DNA of 64,000 bases. It comes from Marinomonas rhizomae (GTDB taxonomy: Bacteria; Pseudomonadota; Gammaproteobacteria; Pseudomonadales; Marinomonadaceae). The notes under the pieces are model-generated. The model saw only the letters and a program-made list of their open reading frames with translations. It did no database searches and had not been told where the DNA came from. A program made the position numbers and the translations under genes. Position 1 is the stretch's first letter; each line of letters starts with the position of its first letter. Location: contig NZ_QNSE01000013.1 in assembly GCF_003315485.1 (NCBI RefSeq), positions 80,094-144,093 on the forward strand. The letters run 5' to 3'. Below, piece by piece: positions 45,488 to 54,363 of this stretch.

Positions 45488-45644
45488 CCCCCTTAAGTCG
45501 CACTGCATCATTTTTCTTCCGCAAACAGCAACAACCACTCACAAAGCGTTACTAATAACAGGTAAACGATTAACAAATACCGCGTGAACATGACACTTAT
45601 TACACATTAAAGCCACGCATTACTGTGTAGAATTCAATTGTCTC

Positions 45645-45662
45645 TGTAGGAATATGCCTACA
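45645..45662. promoter_or_regulatory. Palindrome upstream of the first BdlA-like gene
   Basis: TGTAGG (45645-45650) and CCTACA (45657-45662) form 6-base arms with a nearly symmetrical AATATG centre, 58 bases before the chemoreceptor start. Either an operator or a leader hairpin. Confidence 0.35.
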
Positions 45663-45719
45663 CGATATAAGGGGAATACAGCAGTCTAAATGACGAAATC
45701 CCCCACACGAGGAGTTGTC

Positions 45720-47018
45720 ATGTTTTTTACCAAACCAAAGAAAGCTATCACAGAAACTACCCCCCAAAATGAAGACACTGCTTTTATCAAAGCAATGGAA
45801 AAGTTTTGCGCGACGATTAACTTTTTACCTGACGGCACTGTACTAGATGCCAACTCATTATTTCTGGACACTGTAGGCTATTCATTAGCTGAAATCCAAG
45901 GTCAGAAGCATGCTCTATTCTGCTCGCCTGAAGTCATTTCTAGCCAAGAGTACAAACATTTCTGGTCAGATTTAGCGGCAGGCAAAAGCAAACAAGGCAC
46001 GTTTTTACGTAAGCATAAAGACGGTTCGGATATTTGGCTTGAAGCCACTTATTTCCCAGTAGAAGTTGATGGAAAAATAGTAAAGGTCGTTAAAATCGCT
46101 TCTGATGTTACGCAAAATAAAAGCGTCACCGACAGTCAAAATGCTGTTTATAAAGCTATAGATAGATCAAATGCTATGATTGAATTCCAGCCAGATGGCA
46201 CAGTCATCACCGCTAATGACAACTTTCTATCAACCATGGGACTTAATTCTGTTAAGGAAATAGCAGGACAACACCACAGAAAGTTTTGTAAAGAAGATTT
46301 TTATAAAGCTCATCCGCACTTTTGGGCAGAACTGGCTCAAGGTGATTTCAAAACAGGCCAATTTGAACGTATCAACAAGCAAGGACAAACAATTTGGCTA
46401 GAAGCCAGCTATAACCCGATTTATAACCACCTCGGTAAAGTAGTCAAAATTATTAAAGTGGCATCAGATATCACAGACAAGGTGCAAGCGCAGCAGGCAA
46501 TTCAAAACGCTGCAGAAGTGGCGCACTCGACATCGGTTGAAACGGCACAAGTCTCTGAAAATGGCGCGCAAATTCTTCGCCAGACAGTTGAAACATCAGA
46601 TCAAATCGTAAGAGACATTGAGACATCAACACAGCTAATTGAACAACTTAATACTCAATCAGAAAGCATCGCTAAGATAGTAACAACAATAGGATCAATA
46701 GCAGATCAAACTAATTTATTAGCGTTAAACGCGGCAATAGAAGCAGCACGTGCTGGCGAACACGGTAGGGGGTTTGCAGTAGTCGCAGACGAAGTTCGCA
46801 CTTTGGCAGCCAGAACAAGCACTTCCACCGTTGAAATAGAAGAAATGGTTGCACAGAACAGCCATCTCACCCGTCAAGCCAAAACCAGCATGATAAAAGT
46901 CAGTGAACGCTCCAGCGAAAACGCTCAGCTTATCAATGAAGCATCCGGTATTATTGATGAAATATTAAAAGGCGCGGAACACGTTTCAAGCACAGTGAAT
47001 AAGTTACTAAATACATAA
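45720..47018 (+). CDS. Soluble chemoreceptor with two PAS domains (BdlA-like), copy 1
   Basis: A 432-residue protein without membrane helices. PAS domain 1 (about 20-130) has [21 protein letters not shown], and PAS domain 2 (about 145-255) has [20 protein letters not shown] short methyl-accepting signalling domain follows (about 265-432, with [18 protein letters not shown]). This is the layout of BdlA, the biofilm dispersion regulator of Pseudomonas aeruginosa, and of energy-sensing receptors. ATG 45720 with GAGGAG is used; the 10-codon extension to 45690 is not supported. Both PAS domains end in similar [14 protein letters not shown] strings, so internal repeat duplication is likely. Confidence 0.88.
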   Translation: MFFTKPKKAITETTPQNEDTAFIKAMEKFCATINFLPDGTVLDANSLFLDTVGYSLAEIQGQKHALFCSPEVISSQEYKHFWSDLAAGKSKQGTFLRKHKDGSDIWLEATYFPVEVDGKIVKVVKIASDVTQNKSVTDSQNAVYKAIDRSNAMIEFQPDGTVITANDNFLSTMGLNSVKEIAGQHHRKFCKEDFYKAHPHFWAELAQGDFKTGQFERINKQGQTIWLEASYNPIYNHLGKVVKIIKVASDITDKVQAQQAIQNAAEVAHSTSVETAQVSENGAQILRQTVETSDQIVRDIETSTQLIEQLNTQSESIAKIVTTIGSIADQTNLLALNAAIEAARAGEHGRGFAVVADEVRTLAARTSTSTVEIEEMVAQNSHLTRQAKTSMIKVSERSSENAQLINEASGIIDEILKGAEHVSSTVNKLLNT

Positions 47019-47168
47019 AGGTACGACCCTTGCATATTATTAAGGGTCACTAATGGTTACATTTCAGAACACTTTAACAACAGCTAGAACTATAAAAATT
47101 AGTTATACTTTGTATATAAATTAAAACAGTGAGCGCTGTAAGAAATTTACTTTAGGGAGAGCCCCCAA

Positions 47169-48467
47169 ATGTTTTTCAATAAAAAACAGGCCGAAACAAA
47201 ACCGGTTAAATCTATCGATAGCGCTGCAATCGAGGCTATGAATAAGTTCTGCGCTACCATTAGCTTCTTACCGGATGGTACAGTGCTAGGAGCAAACTCT
47301 CTGTTTCTTAATGCAGTAGGCTATACTCTTGAAGAAGTGAAAGGACAAAAACACGCCTTATTTTGCCCTAATCAAATCACGTCTAGCCCAGATTACAAAA
47401 ATTTTTGGCCGGATCTAGCCGCTGGAAAAAGCAAAGAAGGCACTTTTTTACGCAAGCATAAAGATGGCTCAGACATTTGGCTTGAAGCTACTTACTTCCC
47501 TGTTGAAGTCGAAGGTGTAGTGACTAAAGTTATCAAAATTGCCTCCGATGTTACTAAAGAAAAACTCATAGCAGATAGTCAATTAGCCGTTTACAACGCC
47601 ATTGATCGCTCATCAGCAACGATTGAGTTCACTCCAGACGGAACGGTTGTTACGGCAAATGACAACTTTTTAATGGCGCTAGGTTACAAGTCAAAAAAAG
47701 ACATTGTCGGCCAACACCATCGTATTTTTTGTACGGAAAAATTTTATCAAGACAGTCCAAAGTTCTGGGCAGAACTGGCCAGTGGCGACTTTAAAACAGG
47801 TCAATTTGAACGTATTGGCAAACAAGGTCAAACGGTCTGGCTAGAAGCCAGTTACAACCCTATTTTCGACCAATTTGGCAAAGTCGTTAAGGTACTTAAA
47901 GTCGCCTCCGACATTACCGAGCGAGTTAACGTCCAATTAGCCATACAACACGCTGCGGAAGTGGCCCACTCCACATCAGTAGAAACCGCTCAAGTATCAG
48001 AAAATGGTGCACAGATTTTACGCCGCACCGTTGAAACATCTGACAAAATTGTTGCTGATGTTGAGGTCTCTACCGATCTTATTGAACAACTTAATCACCA
48101 ATCGGAAAGCATCGCAAAGATTGTCACCACCATTGGCTCTATAGCCGATCAGACCAATTTATTGGCATTAAATGCAGCGATTGAAGCCGCCCGAGCAGGT
48201 GAGCATGGACGAGGGTTTGCCGTAGTCGCAGATGAAGTCAGAACATTGGCTTCTCGTACCAGTAAATCTACCATTGAGATTGAAGAGATGGTGGCACAAA
48301 ACAGCAACTTAACTCGCCAAGCAAAAACCAGTATGAGCAAAGTAAGTGAGCGCTCTACAGAGAATGCACAGTTCATTAACGAAGCATCAGGTATCATAGA
48401 TGAAATATTAAAAGGGGCAGTGCATGTGTCTAATACCGTTAATAACCTTTTGAATATCGAAAAATAA
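47169..48467 (+). CDS. Soluble chemoreceptor with two PAS domains (BdlA-like), copy 2
   Basis: Also 432 residues and clearly a tandem duplicate of the preceding gene. It has the same start ([12 protein letters not shown] against [12 protein letters not shown]), the same two PAS domains, and a nearly identical signalling end ([15 protein letters not shown] in both). Differences are concentrated in the first PAS and in surface positions, so ligand or signal preference may have diverged. AGGGAG precedes the ATG. The 150-base gap to copy 1 holds a GACCCTT/AAGGGTC hairpin without a T run. Its own intrinsic terminator follows. Confidence 0.88.
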   Translation: MFFNKKQAETKPVKSIDSAAIEAMNKFCATISFLPDGTVLGANSLFLNAVGYTLEEVKGQKHALFCPNQITSSPDYKNFWPDLAAGKSKEGTFLRKHKDGSDIWLEATYFPVEVEGVVTKVIKIASDVTKEKLIADSQLAVYNAIDRSSATIEFTPDGTVVTANDNFLMALGYKSKKDIVGQHHRIFCTEKFYQDSPKFWAELASGDFKTGQFERIGKQGQTVWLEASYNPIFDQFGKVVKVLKVASDITERVNVQLAIQHAAEVAHSTSVETAQVSENGAQILRRTVETSDKIVADVEVSTDLIEQLNHQSESIAKIVTTIGSIADQTNLLALNAAIEAARAGEHGRGFAVVADEVRTLASRTSKSTIEIEEMVAQNSNLTRQAKTSMSKVSERSTENAQFINEASGIIDEILKGAVHVSNTVNNLLNIEK

Positions 48468-48468
48468 A

Positions 48469-48501
48469 AAATCCGCTATCTATTTTGTAGATAGCGGATT
48501 T
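48469..48501. terminator. Terminator between BdlA-like copy 2 and ligB copy 2
   Basis: Perfect 14-base stem AAATCCGCTATCTA / TAGATAGCGGATTT with a 5-base loop; A/T-rich on both sides, so usable by both convergent genes. Confidence 0.9.
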
Positions 48502-48540
48502 ATTAATCTTAACAAGAACCTTCTATTTAAAGACGGTTTG

Positions 48541-49389
48541 TTAGTTCGGCATCTCATGCTCTAGCAATAAAAGACCTGCACCCGTATTTGAAATCGGCGC
48601 ATGGTAATTACGATGCAGTTCTGTGACCTTACCACGCAACACTCCGCGCATCGCAATCCACATATTAAGTTCAACGGTTTGCGCGCCGCCAATTTTCACC
48701 AAATCTAGGTTAGAGTAGGTAGTCAGTTCTTCAGGGCTCTCTACAAGTTTATCCATACACTCTAAGTCAAACTTACGATTAAGTGTACCTGCACCTTCAC
48801 CATCTAATTGATGAGATAGACCGCCTGTGCCGAAAATGGCCACTGTCATATCAGAATCAAACGACTCGATGGCCTTACCAATCGCTTGCCCTAAGGCATA
48901 ACAACGCTTCGGCTGCGGCATCGGATGTTGTTCACAGTTAATGCAAACCGGTATCACTTTAACATGGCCATATTCATTGCCTGGCCACATCAAACTTAAC
49001 GGAACCGTTAGACCGTGATCCACCTTCATTTCTTGGCAAATAGTCATATCAAAACCATCTTCAACCAAACTGTTCGCAATATGCCAAGATAATTCAGACT
49101 CTCCAGTGACAGGCGGTATCGTCGCAATGCCCCACCCTTCATCGGAATTGTGATATTCATCCGCCACCCCAATTGCAAAAGTTGGCTTCTTATCAATAAA
49201 GAACTCCAAACCATGGTCGTTGTAAAACAACACAATGACATCTGGCTTCTTGTCGTTTAACCATTTACGCACTGGCGGATAACCATCAAAGAAGGGTTTC
49301 CAGTAAGGCGTTTCTTCTGCTTTATTGGCCATTGCATTGGCAATCGCCGGAATGTGTGAGGTTGTTACTGCACCAATAATATTCGCCAT
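48541..49389 (-). CDS. ligB: Protocatechuate (or gallate) 4,5-dioxygenase beta chain, copy 2
   Basis: A 282-residue extradiol dioxygenase catalytic subunit with the same iron-site residues as copy 1 (His12, His59, Glu240) and the same VDHGLTVP and LSHQLDG segments. By eye about two thirds of residues are shared with the product at 36248. This copy closes the ligJ-ligK-ligU-ligI-ligA-ligB operon. It could be the main protocatechuate enzyme, or prefer gallate, whose cleavage product enters the pathway below LigC. Residues near the ring pocket differ (for example AIANAM against AIGVAM after the first His). Confidence 0.92.
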   Translation of the reverse strand: MANIIGAVTTSHIPAIANAMANKAEETPYWKPFFDGYPPVRKWLNDKKPDVIVLFYNDHGLEFFIDKKPTFAIGVADEYHNSDEGWGIATIPPVTGESELSWHIANSLVEDGFDMTICQEMKVDHGLTVPLSLMWPGNEYGHVKVIPVCINCEQHPMPQPKRCYALGQAIGKAIESFDSDMTVAIFGTGGLSHQLDGEGAGTLNRKFDLECMDKLVESPEELTTYSNLDLVKIGGAQTVELNMWIAMRGVLRGKVTELHRNYHAPISNTGAGLLLLEHEMPN

Positions 49390-49754
49390 TATTCTTCTCC
49401 TGAGCCACGTTTCACTAACATGGCTTTGAATTCCTCAAGGCTCATACCGGTTTGAATGGCCCCAATGTCTTGCATGTTAAGTTTTAACAGACCAGCAAAC
49501 TTAGCCACATAATAAATACTGCCACCTTGCTGCAATAAACCTATGATGTCTCGCTCATGAATGGCTTTAATTTGCGCTTCCGTTAAACCAAACTTGGCAC
49601 AATAAGCGTCTGGGTCTTTGTTAAACTCGTCACGAGCGGACTGCTCATTAAACGAGAAACACATTTTATTCAGCCCATAGCCTTTCTTTGCCATGTTGCC
49701 ATCAAATAGATAAGTACCCGGTACAGGTTGAGTCGGATCATTTGCTGTCATCAT
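49389..49754 (-). CDS. ligA: Protocatechuate (or gallate) 4,5-dioxygenase alpha chain, copy 2
   Basis: A 121-residue LigA-type small subunit with GYGLNKMCFSFNEQSARDEF and GGSIYYVAKFAGLLKLNMQDIG, parallel to copy 1 at 37096. It is coupled to its ligB by the same one-base overlap. The start has two adjacent ATG codons (49754, 49751) after AAAAGG. It lies 42 bases downstream of ligI. The N-terminal extension and C-terminal KRGSGEE distinguish it from copy 1. Confidence 0.92.
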   Translation of the reverse strand: MMTANDPTQPVPGTYLFDGNMAKKGYGLNKMCFSFNEQSARDEFNKDPDAYCAKFGLTEAQIKAIHERDIIGLLQQGGSIYYVAKFAGLLKLNMQDIGAIQTGMSLEEFKAMLVKRGSGEE

Positions 49755-49796
49755 TCATACCTTTTATTGTGTTTTATCCGTTACCGGAGAAAAATG

Positions 49797-50669
49797 CTAT
49801 GACCAGTAAAGACGCATAGGGTTATCCACCAACAACGCCTGCTGTAGCTCTGGTGTTGGGGCGATATGAGGAATCACATCCACAAGATGACCGTCATTTG
49901 GCGCTTCAATTTTCATGTTCGGATGTGGCCAATCCGTTCCCCACAATACACGATCAGAGAACTTCTCCACTAACGTACGAGCAAAAGGATACACATCGGA
50001 ATAGTCCGGCGCGTGCTGCGTTAAACGCTCTGGGCAACTTACCTTACACCACACGTTATCATTATCCGCCATGAAGTTAACAAAACGCTGGAAGTCTGGA
50101 TGATCCACGCCATTGGCAACATTTGGTGTTCCCATATGATCAACAACAATCGTTGTGTTTAGCTCCTTTAAGAAAGGAATCAAGTCTTCTAGATCTGCCG
50201 CTTCAAAGTAAACAACAATATGCCAGCCGAAAGGACGAATTTTGTCAGCAATCGAGAAAAACACTTCTCTTGGTGTACTATCAACAAGGCGCTTTACAAA
50301 GTTAAAGCGCACACCGCGAATACCAGCAGCATGCATTTTTTCAAGCTCTTCATGGGTAATAGAATCATCCACAAACGCCACACCACGAGCCAAGTCACCC
50401 GCCGTCTCTAAAGCATCGATCAACGCAGAGTTATCTGTGCTATGACAAGATGCTTGAACAATCACATTACGAGAAAAACCTAAGTGGTCACGCAAAGCGA
50501 ATAATTGCTCTTTCGACGCATCACAAGGCGTGTATTTACGTTTTGGATGATAAGGAAATTTATCCGCAGGACCAAACACGTGACAATGTGCGTCTACCGC
50601 GCCCGCTGGCGCTGTAAAAGTGGGCTTACTTGGGTTTGGATGAAATGGAATATAATCTTTGTCCATCAT
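49797..50669 (-). CDS. ligI: 2-pyrone-4,6-dicarboxylate hydrolase
   Basis: A 290-residue amidohydrolase-fold lactonase that opens 2-pyrone-4,6-dicarboxylate to 4-oxalomesaconate. The barrel begins VDAHCHVFGP (about 26-35), with VQASCHSTDN near 70, RGVRFNFVKRL near 122 and the conserved Asp in LWGTDWPHPN near 244. ATG 50669 with AGG upstream is chosen, the in-frame TTG at 50675 being less likely. It lies 80 bases after the tautomerase gene in the lig operon, and its substrate is supplied by LigC from the other lig block. Confidence 0.93.
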   Translation of the reverse strand: MMDKDYIPFHPNPSKPTFTAPAGAVDAHCHVFGPADKFPYHPKRKYTPCDASKEQLFALRDHLGFSRNVIVQASCHSTDNSALIDALETAGDLARGVAFVDDSITHEELEKMHAAGIRGVRFNFVKRLVDSTPREVFFSIADKIRPFGWHIVVYFEAADLEDLIPFLKELNTTIVVDHMGTPNVANGVDHPDFQRFVNFMADNDNVWCKVSCPERLTQHAPDYSDVYPFARTLVEKFSDRVLWGTDWPHPNMKIEAPNDGHLVDVIPHIAPTPELQQALLVDNPMRLYWS

Positions 50670-50749
50670 GTTCAAATACCTGTTTTATTATTCGTTCTAA
50701 TTAACCAGTCTCTGCTTGACCAGCTCTTATATCGTCAATAGAGAAACGG

Positions 50750-51838
50750 CTAAAGGGCATTGCTCTGAGCAAACACTTGCCCATCAAACAATTTTCTCGC
50801 GGTGCGCAAAATTGCCGCTGAACCTAAATCGCCATTTTCTTCTTGATCTAAAATCACGGTCATCGCACCAATTGGATGCTCAACATCCAAGGTCATTCGC
50901 AAGCTTGGCTGATAACTGGCGACCTCATTGGCTGGCGAGCCTTTCAAAACCGCCGCAGTCGCCACACTCACCGCACCCAAGACACCAATCGAGGCATGGC
51001 AACGATGAGGAATAAAGGTGCGAGTGGAGATTGCGCCACCGTTAGTCGCGGCACTCACCATAGTCATTTTAGGCACGGACTTCTCTTTCACATCGCCTAA
51101 ATTCATCATAGGACCGACTTGTAAACGAATCGACTCTAGCTTGGCGCGTAATACATCATTGGCTTCAAGCTCTTCACGAGACTCAGTTCCCGTAATGCCC
51201 ATGTCCGCAGCACGTATAATCACCACAGGCATGCCATTATCGATACAGGTCACTTCAACACCATCAATTACATCAACCACGTTACCTGTTGGCAACAAAG
51301 CCCCACAACTAGACCCAGCTGTGTCTTGGAATACAATCGGCACCGCAGCAGAAAAACCAGGTACGCCATCAATGCGAGCATCGCCTTCGTACTGCACTTC
51401 TCCGTCTTTAACCAACACACGAGCGACCGCGATTTGTCCTGTATTTTCCATAAAGATACGCACAGACGTTTCGCCCTCTCGGGCCTGAACCAAACCACGC
51501 TCAATCGCAAAAGGCGCAATACCCGCTAGAATATTGCCGCAGTTTTGCGCATCAGTCACAATCGCTTGATCAACAAACACCTGTAAGAATAAATAATCTA
51601 CGTCAGCATCGTTGCGTTCCGACTTTTTCACCACGGCGACTTTTGACGCCAATGGATCTGCCCCACCAATGCCGTCTATTTGACGTTCATCTGGCGATCC
51701 CATCACGCGCAATAAAAACTGCGTACGCGCATCAACATCAACAGGTAAATCTTCCGCTAAGAAATAAGCCCCTTTTGATGTGCCGCCACGCATCCACATA
51801 CAAGGCGCACTCTTTAAAACGCCTGAATGTTTAGACAT
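50750..51838 (-). CDS. galD: 4-oxalomesaconate tautomerase (LigU/GalD type)
   Basis: A 362-residue PrpF-like, cofactor-free isomerase with two diaminopimelate-epimerase folds. It converts the keto and enol forms, or double-bond isomers, of 4-oxalomesaconate so that the hydratase can act. Family marks are [20 protein letters not shown] at 13-32 (RGGTSKG conserved), [15 protein letters not shown] near 57, a [14 protein letters not shown] segment near 99 and [10 protein letters not shown] near 181. It overlaps ligK by 8 bases and its ribosome site lies within ligK. GalD of Pseudomonas putida and LigU of Sphingobium are the experimentally known relatives. Confidence 0.9.
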   Translation of the reverse strand: MSKHSGVLKSAPCMWMRGGTSKGAYFLAEDLPVDVDARTQFLLRVMGSPDERQIDGIGGADPLASKVAVVKKSERNDADVDYLFLQVFVDQAIVTDAQNCGNILAGIAPFAIERGLVQAREGETSVRIFMENTGQIAVARVLVKDGEVQYEGDARIDGVPGFSAAVPIVFQDTAGSSCGALLPTGNVVDVIDGVEVTCIDNGMPVVIIRAADMGITGTESREELEANDVLRAKLESIRLQVGPMMNLGDVKEKSVPKMTMVSAATNGGAISTRTFIPHRCHASIGVLGAVSVATAAVLKGSPANEVASYQPSLRMTLDVEHPIGAMTVILDQEENGDLGSAAILRTARKLFDGQVFAQSNAL

Positions 51839-52508
51839 ATTTTAAGCCTTTCTCTTTTAAGCGTGGGCGCATTTCATAAATGTCCAAACCCAATTCACCA
51901 TTCGCCATACGGACGCGTTTTGATTCTTCATTCGCCATACGTTTACGAGACAGTTCTAATACTTCAGCCGCATTCTCACGTCGTACAACCACTACGCCAT
52001 CATCGTCGGCCACAATCACATCACCTGGGTTAACTAAAGCATCCGCGCAAACCATAGGCACGTTCACTGAACCAACAGTTTCTTTAATCGTACCTTCAGC
52101 GAATACCGCTTTTGACCAGACAGGGAAATCCATCTGACGAAGGTCACGAGTATCACGAACACCGCCTTCGATAATCAAACCTACCACGCCACGAGATTGC
52201 GCCGATGTCGCCAACAAGTCACCAAAAAAGCCATGATTAGAAGGAGACGTCGGGGCAAAAACCATAACGTCACCCGCTTGGCATTGCTCAATCGCCACGT
52301 GCATCATCCAGTTATCGCCAGCGGCGCCTGAAATAGTCACCGCTGAACCAGCAATGGTTTTATCCATTTGAATTGGGCGCATGTAATGAGCTAATAAACC
52401 AACACGACCTTGAGATTCATGAATGGTTGCGACACCACATTCCGCTAAACCGTCGATTACAGCTTTCTCTGCACGTTCAATATTTTGTACTACTACATTG
52501 TTTCGCAT
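51831..52508 (-). CDS. ligK: 4-carboxy-4-hydroxy-2-oxoadipate aldolase
   Basis: A 225-residue divalent-metal aldolase of the RraA/HMG-aldolase fold (LigK/GalC), the last step, giving pyruvate and oxaloacetate. Typical segments are [20 protein letters not shown] (about 60-79, given here by position), [15 protein letters not shown] near 93, and the catalytic [17 protein letters not shown] with Arg and Asp near 113-129. AGGAATA precedes the ATG. It lies 30 bases after ligJ and overlaps the tautomerase gene, so the three are co-translated. RraA itself is shorter and lacks the operon context. Confidence 0.92.
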   Translation of the reverse strand: MRNNVVVQNIERAEKAVIDGLAECGVATIHESQGRVGLLAHYMRPIQMDKTIAGSAVTISGAAGDNWMMHVAIEQCQAGDVMVFAPTSPSNHGFFGDLLATSAQSRGVVGLIIEGGVRDTRDLRQMDFPVWSKAVFAEGTIKETVGSVNVPMVCADALVNPGDVIVADDDGVVVVRRENAAEVLELSRKRMANEESKRVRMANGELGLDIYEMRPRLKEKGLKYV

Positions 52509-52538
52509 GATTTTTTTATTCCTTTGTAATCGAAAGTC

Positions 52539-53561
52539 TTACGCTTTTAGTCTTGAGCTTTTTAATCGAGAAAAGACACGACGAGCGTTGCCTTCAAAGA
52601 CCGCTTGTTTCTGCTCCGCAGATAACGCAGTGTTGTTATCGATATAACGCTTTGTATCGTCAAAATAATGACCAGATTCTGGGTCAATACCGCGTACAGC
52701 ACCAATCATTTCAGAAGCAAACAAAATGTTCTTAGTAGGAATAATATCAAGAAGAAGGTCAATACCACGCTGATGGTAAACACAAGTATCAAAGTAGATG
52801 TTATTCAACACACGTTCAGCAAGGTCAAAACCTTGATCTTGTGCCATGCCACGGAAACGCCCCCAATGGTAAGGTACTGCGCCACCACCATGTGGAATAA
52901 TGATTTTTAATTCAGGGAAGTCTTTAAATACATCCGACATCATTAATTGCTGGAAGCCAGTGGTATCGGCTCCCAAATAGTGCGACCCCGTGGTGTGGAA
53001 GCAATCATTACACGCTGCGCTCACATGAATCATCGCCGGAATATCGTATTCACACATTTTTTCGTAAATAGGGTAGAAAGAGCGATCCGCCAACGACTTA
53101 TCTTGCCAGTAACCGCCGCTTGGGTCTGGATTCAAGTTGATCCCAATAAAGCCCATTTCCTCAACAGTACGAACGATCTCAGCAACAGATTTACCAGGAT
53201 CAACACCTGGGGATTGTGGTAATTGTGCAACAGGCGCAAAGTTCTCAGGAAAAAGGTCACAAACACGGCGTATCAAATCATTTTGGTGCTCGGTCCAATA
53301 TTGGCTGGTGTATTCATTACCAATATGATGCCCCATCCAGCTAGCACGGGGAGAGAAGATAGTCAGATCTGTGCCACGTTCTTGCTGTAAACGCAGCTGG
53401 TTTTTGACGATACTGTCACGAATTTCATCATCCGAAACAATAACTTTACCTTTTTCACCAACAAAAGCTGGATCTTTAGCGACCTGAGCTTTTTGTTTAT
53501 CGCGGTATTCACCAACCCCAGCAGGCGTCGTTGTGTAATGTCCGTGGCAATCTATAATCAT
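52539..53561 (-). CDS. ligJ: 4-oxalomesaconate hydratase
   Basis: A 340-residue amidohydrolase-family metal enzyme that adds water to 4-oxalomesaconate to give 4-carboxy-4-hydroxy-2-oxoadipate. The metal motif MIIDCHGHYTT opens the protein (His6-x-His8), followed by IFSPRASWMGHH near 67, PAMIHVSAACNDC near 178 with the barrel His, and IIPHGGGAVPYHWGR near 226. ATG 53561 with GAGAG is chosen over an upstream start at 53612. It is of the LigJ type, unrelated to the PIG-L-type GalB of P. putida. It is the first gene of the ligJ-ligK-galD-ligI-ligA-ligB operon. Confidence 0.92.
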   Translation of the reverse strand: MIIDCHGHYTTTPAGVGEYRDKQKAQVAKDPAFVGEKGKVIVSDDEIRDSIVKNQLRLQQERGTDLTIFSPRASWMGHHIGNEYTSQYWTEHQNDLIRRVCDLFPENFAPVAQLPQSPGVDPGKSVAEIVRTVEEMGFIGINLNPDPSGGYWQDKSLADRSFYPIYEKMCEYDIPAMIHVSAACNDCFHTTGSHYLGADTTGFQQLMMSDVFKDFPELKIIIPHGGGAVPYHWGRFRGMAQDQGFDLAERVLNNIYFDTCVYHQRGIDLLLDIIPTKNILFASEMIGAVRGIDPESGHYFDDTKRYIDNNTALSAEQKQAVFEGNARRVFSRLKSSRLKA

Positions 53562-53652
53562 GCTACTACTCTCTATTTTTATTAAATGGTGAGACAGAAG
53601 TGAGCAGGTCATTCCATCACAATCTATTGAGAGTATTATTTTATAGGGGCTA

Positions 53653-53676
53653 TTTGGCTATTTCATTTTAGCCAAA
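53653..53676. promoter_or_regulatory. Inverted repeat in the ligJ promoter region
   Basis: TTTGGCTA (53653-53660) and TAGCCAAA (53669-53676) are perfect 8-base arms with an 8-base spacer, about 92 bases upstream of ligJ. Position and symmetry suit an activator or repressor site for the lig operon. Confidence 0.5.
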
Positions 53677-53770
53677 AAGGTATTGCATTTTGATATAGAA
53701 GCTTTCAAATTACTACAACTGAAAGGACACTACTTATTGAAAATAAAGGATTTTTTAATAGATACCATAT

Positions 53771-53812
53771 ACACGCATTAAAAAATCATTCCCGCGTTTT
53801 TTTAATGCGTGT
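53771..53812. terminator. Perfect 15-base inverted repeat after the peroxiredoxin gene
   Basis: ACACGCATTAAAAAA (53771-53785) and TTTTTTAATGCGTGT (53798-53812) with a 12-base GC-containing loop, starting 10 bases past the peroxiredoxin stop. Probably its terminator, shielding the ligJ promoter. Confidence 0.7.
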
Positions 53813-53821
53813 AAAAGGAAT

Positions 53822-54301
53822 TTAAAGCTGACTCAATACGTATTCTGCTGAGCTCACTTTGTATTCGCCAGGTTCATCCAACCATAGTTGCTGAACGATA
53901 CCATTGGTTACTAACATGGCATATCGGCGACTACGAATGCCCATTTTTGCAGCAGAGATATCCAATTCTAATCCCATGGAACAAGTAAACTCAGCCAAAC
54001 CATCGGCGGCCATTATCAGGTTTTCAGCGTTGTTTGCCTTATCCCAAGCGTTCATCACAAAAACATCATTAACAGAAAGACAAACTATTTCGTCTATCCC
54101 TTTTTCCTTTAAGGCATCAAAGTGCACAACAAAACCAGGTAAGTGACTGGCACTACAAGTTGGAGTGAAAGCTCCAGGCACAGCAAACATTAATACACTT
54201 TTATCTGAGAAGAATTCTGTGACATCAACTGTCTCAGGACCTTCTTCGCCCATAACCTGAAATGCACCATGAGGCAGCATATCACCCATAAGAATCGACA
54301 T
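53822..54301 (-). CDS. Peroxiredoxin, Prx5 type
   Basis: A 159-residue thiol peroxidase that reduces hydrogen peroxide and organic peroxides. The peroxidatic Cys lies in FAVPGAFTPTCSASHLPGF near 42-60, with the conserved Thr three residues before it and the Arg in MGIRSRRYAML near 124. It lacks the C-terminal glutaredoxin domain found in some relatives. ATG 54301 with GGAG is chosen over a longer frame to 54334. It stands alone between the lig promoter and a chemoreceptor gene. Extradiol dioxygenases are oxygen-sensitive, so nearby peroxide defence is plausible but may be chance. Confidence 0.9.
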   Translation of the reverse strand: MSILMGDMLPHGAFQVMGEEGPETVDVTEFFSDKSVLMFAVPGAFTPTCSASHLPGFVVHFDALKEKGIDEIVCLSVNDVFVMNAWDKANNAENLIMAADGLAEFTCSMGLELDISAAKMGIRSRRYAMLVTNGIVQQLWLDEPGEYKVSSAEYVLSQL

Positions 54302-54363
54302 GAACTTTATCTCCAGAGAATTAAGTGTCGCCAATATTAACGCAACCTACCTTAGAAAAACCA

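Noticed and set aside
47025..47048. GACCCTT/AAGGGTC hairpin between the two BdlA-like genes as a terminator
   Set aside because: No T run follows and the stem is short, so it was not listed as a terminator.
50716..52137. Long plus-strand frames opposite the galD and ligK genes, the largest 156 codons
   Set aside because: Low-complexity Ser/Thr-rich products inside firmly identified genes.
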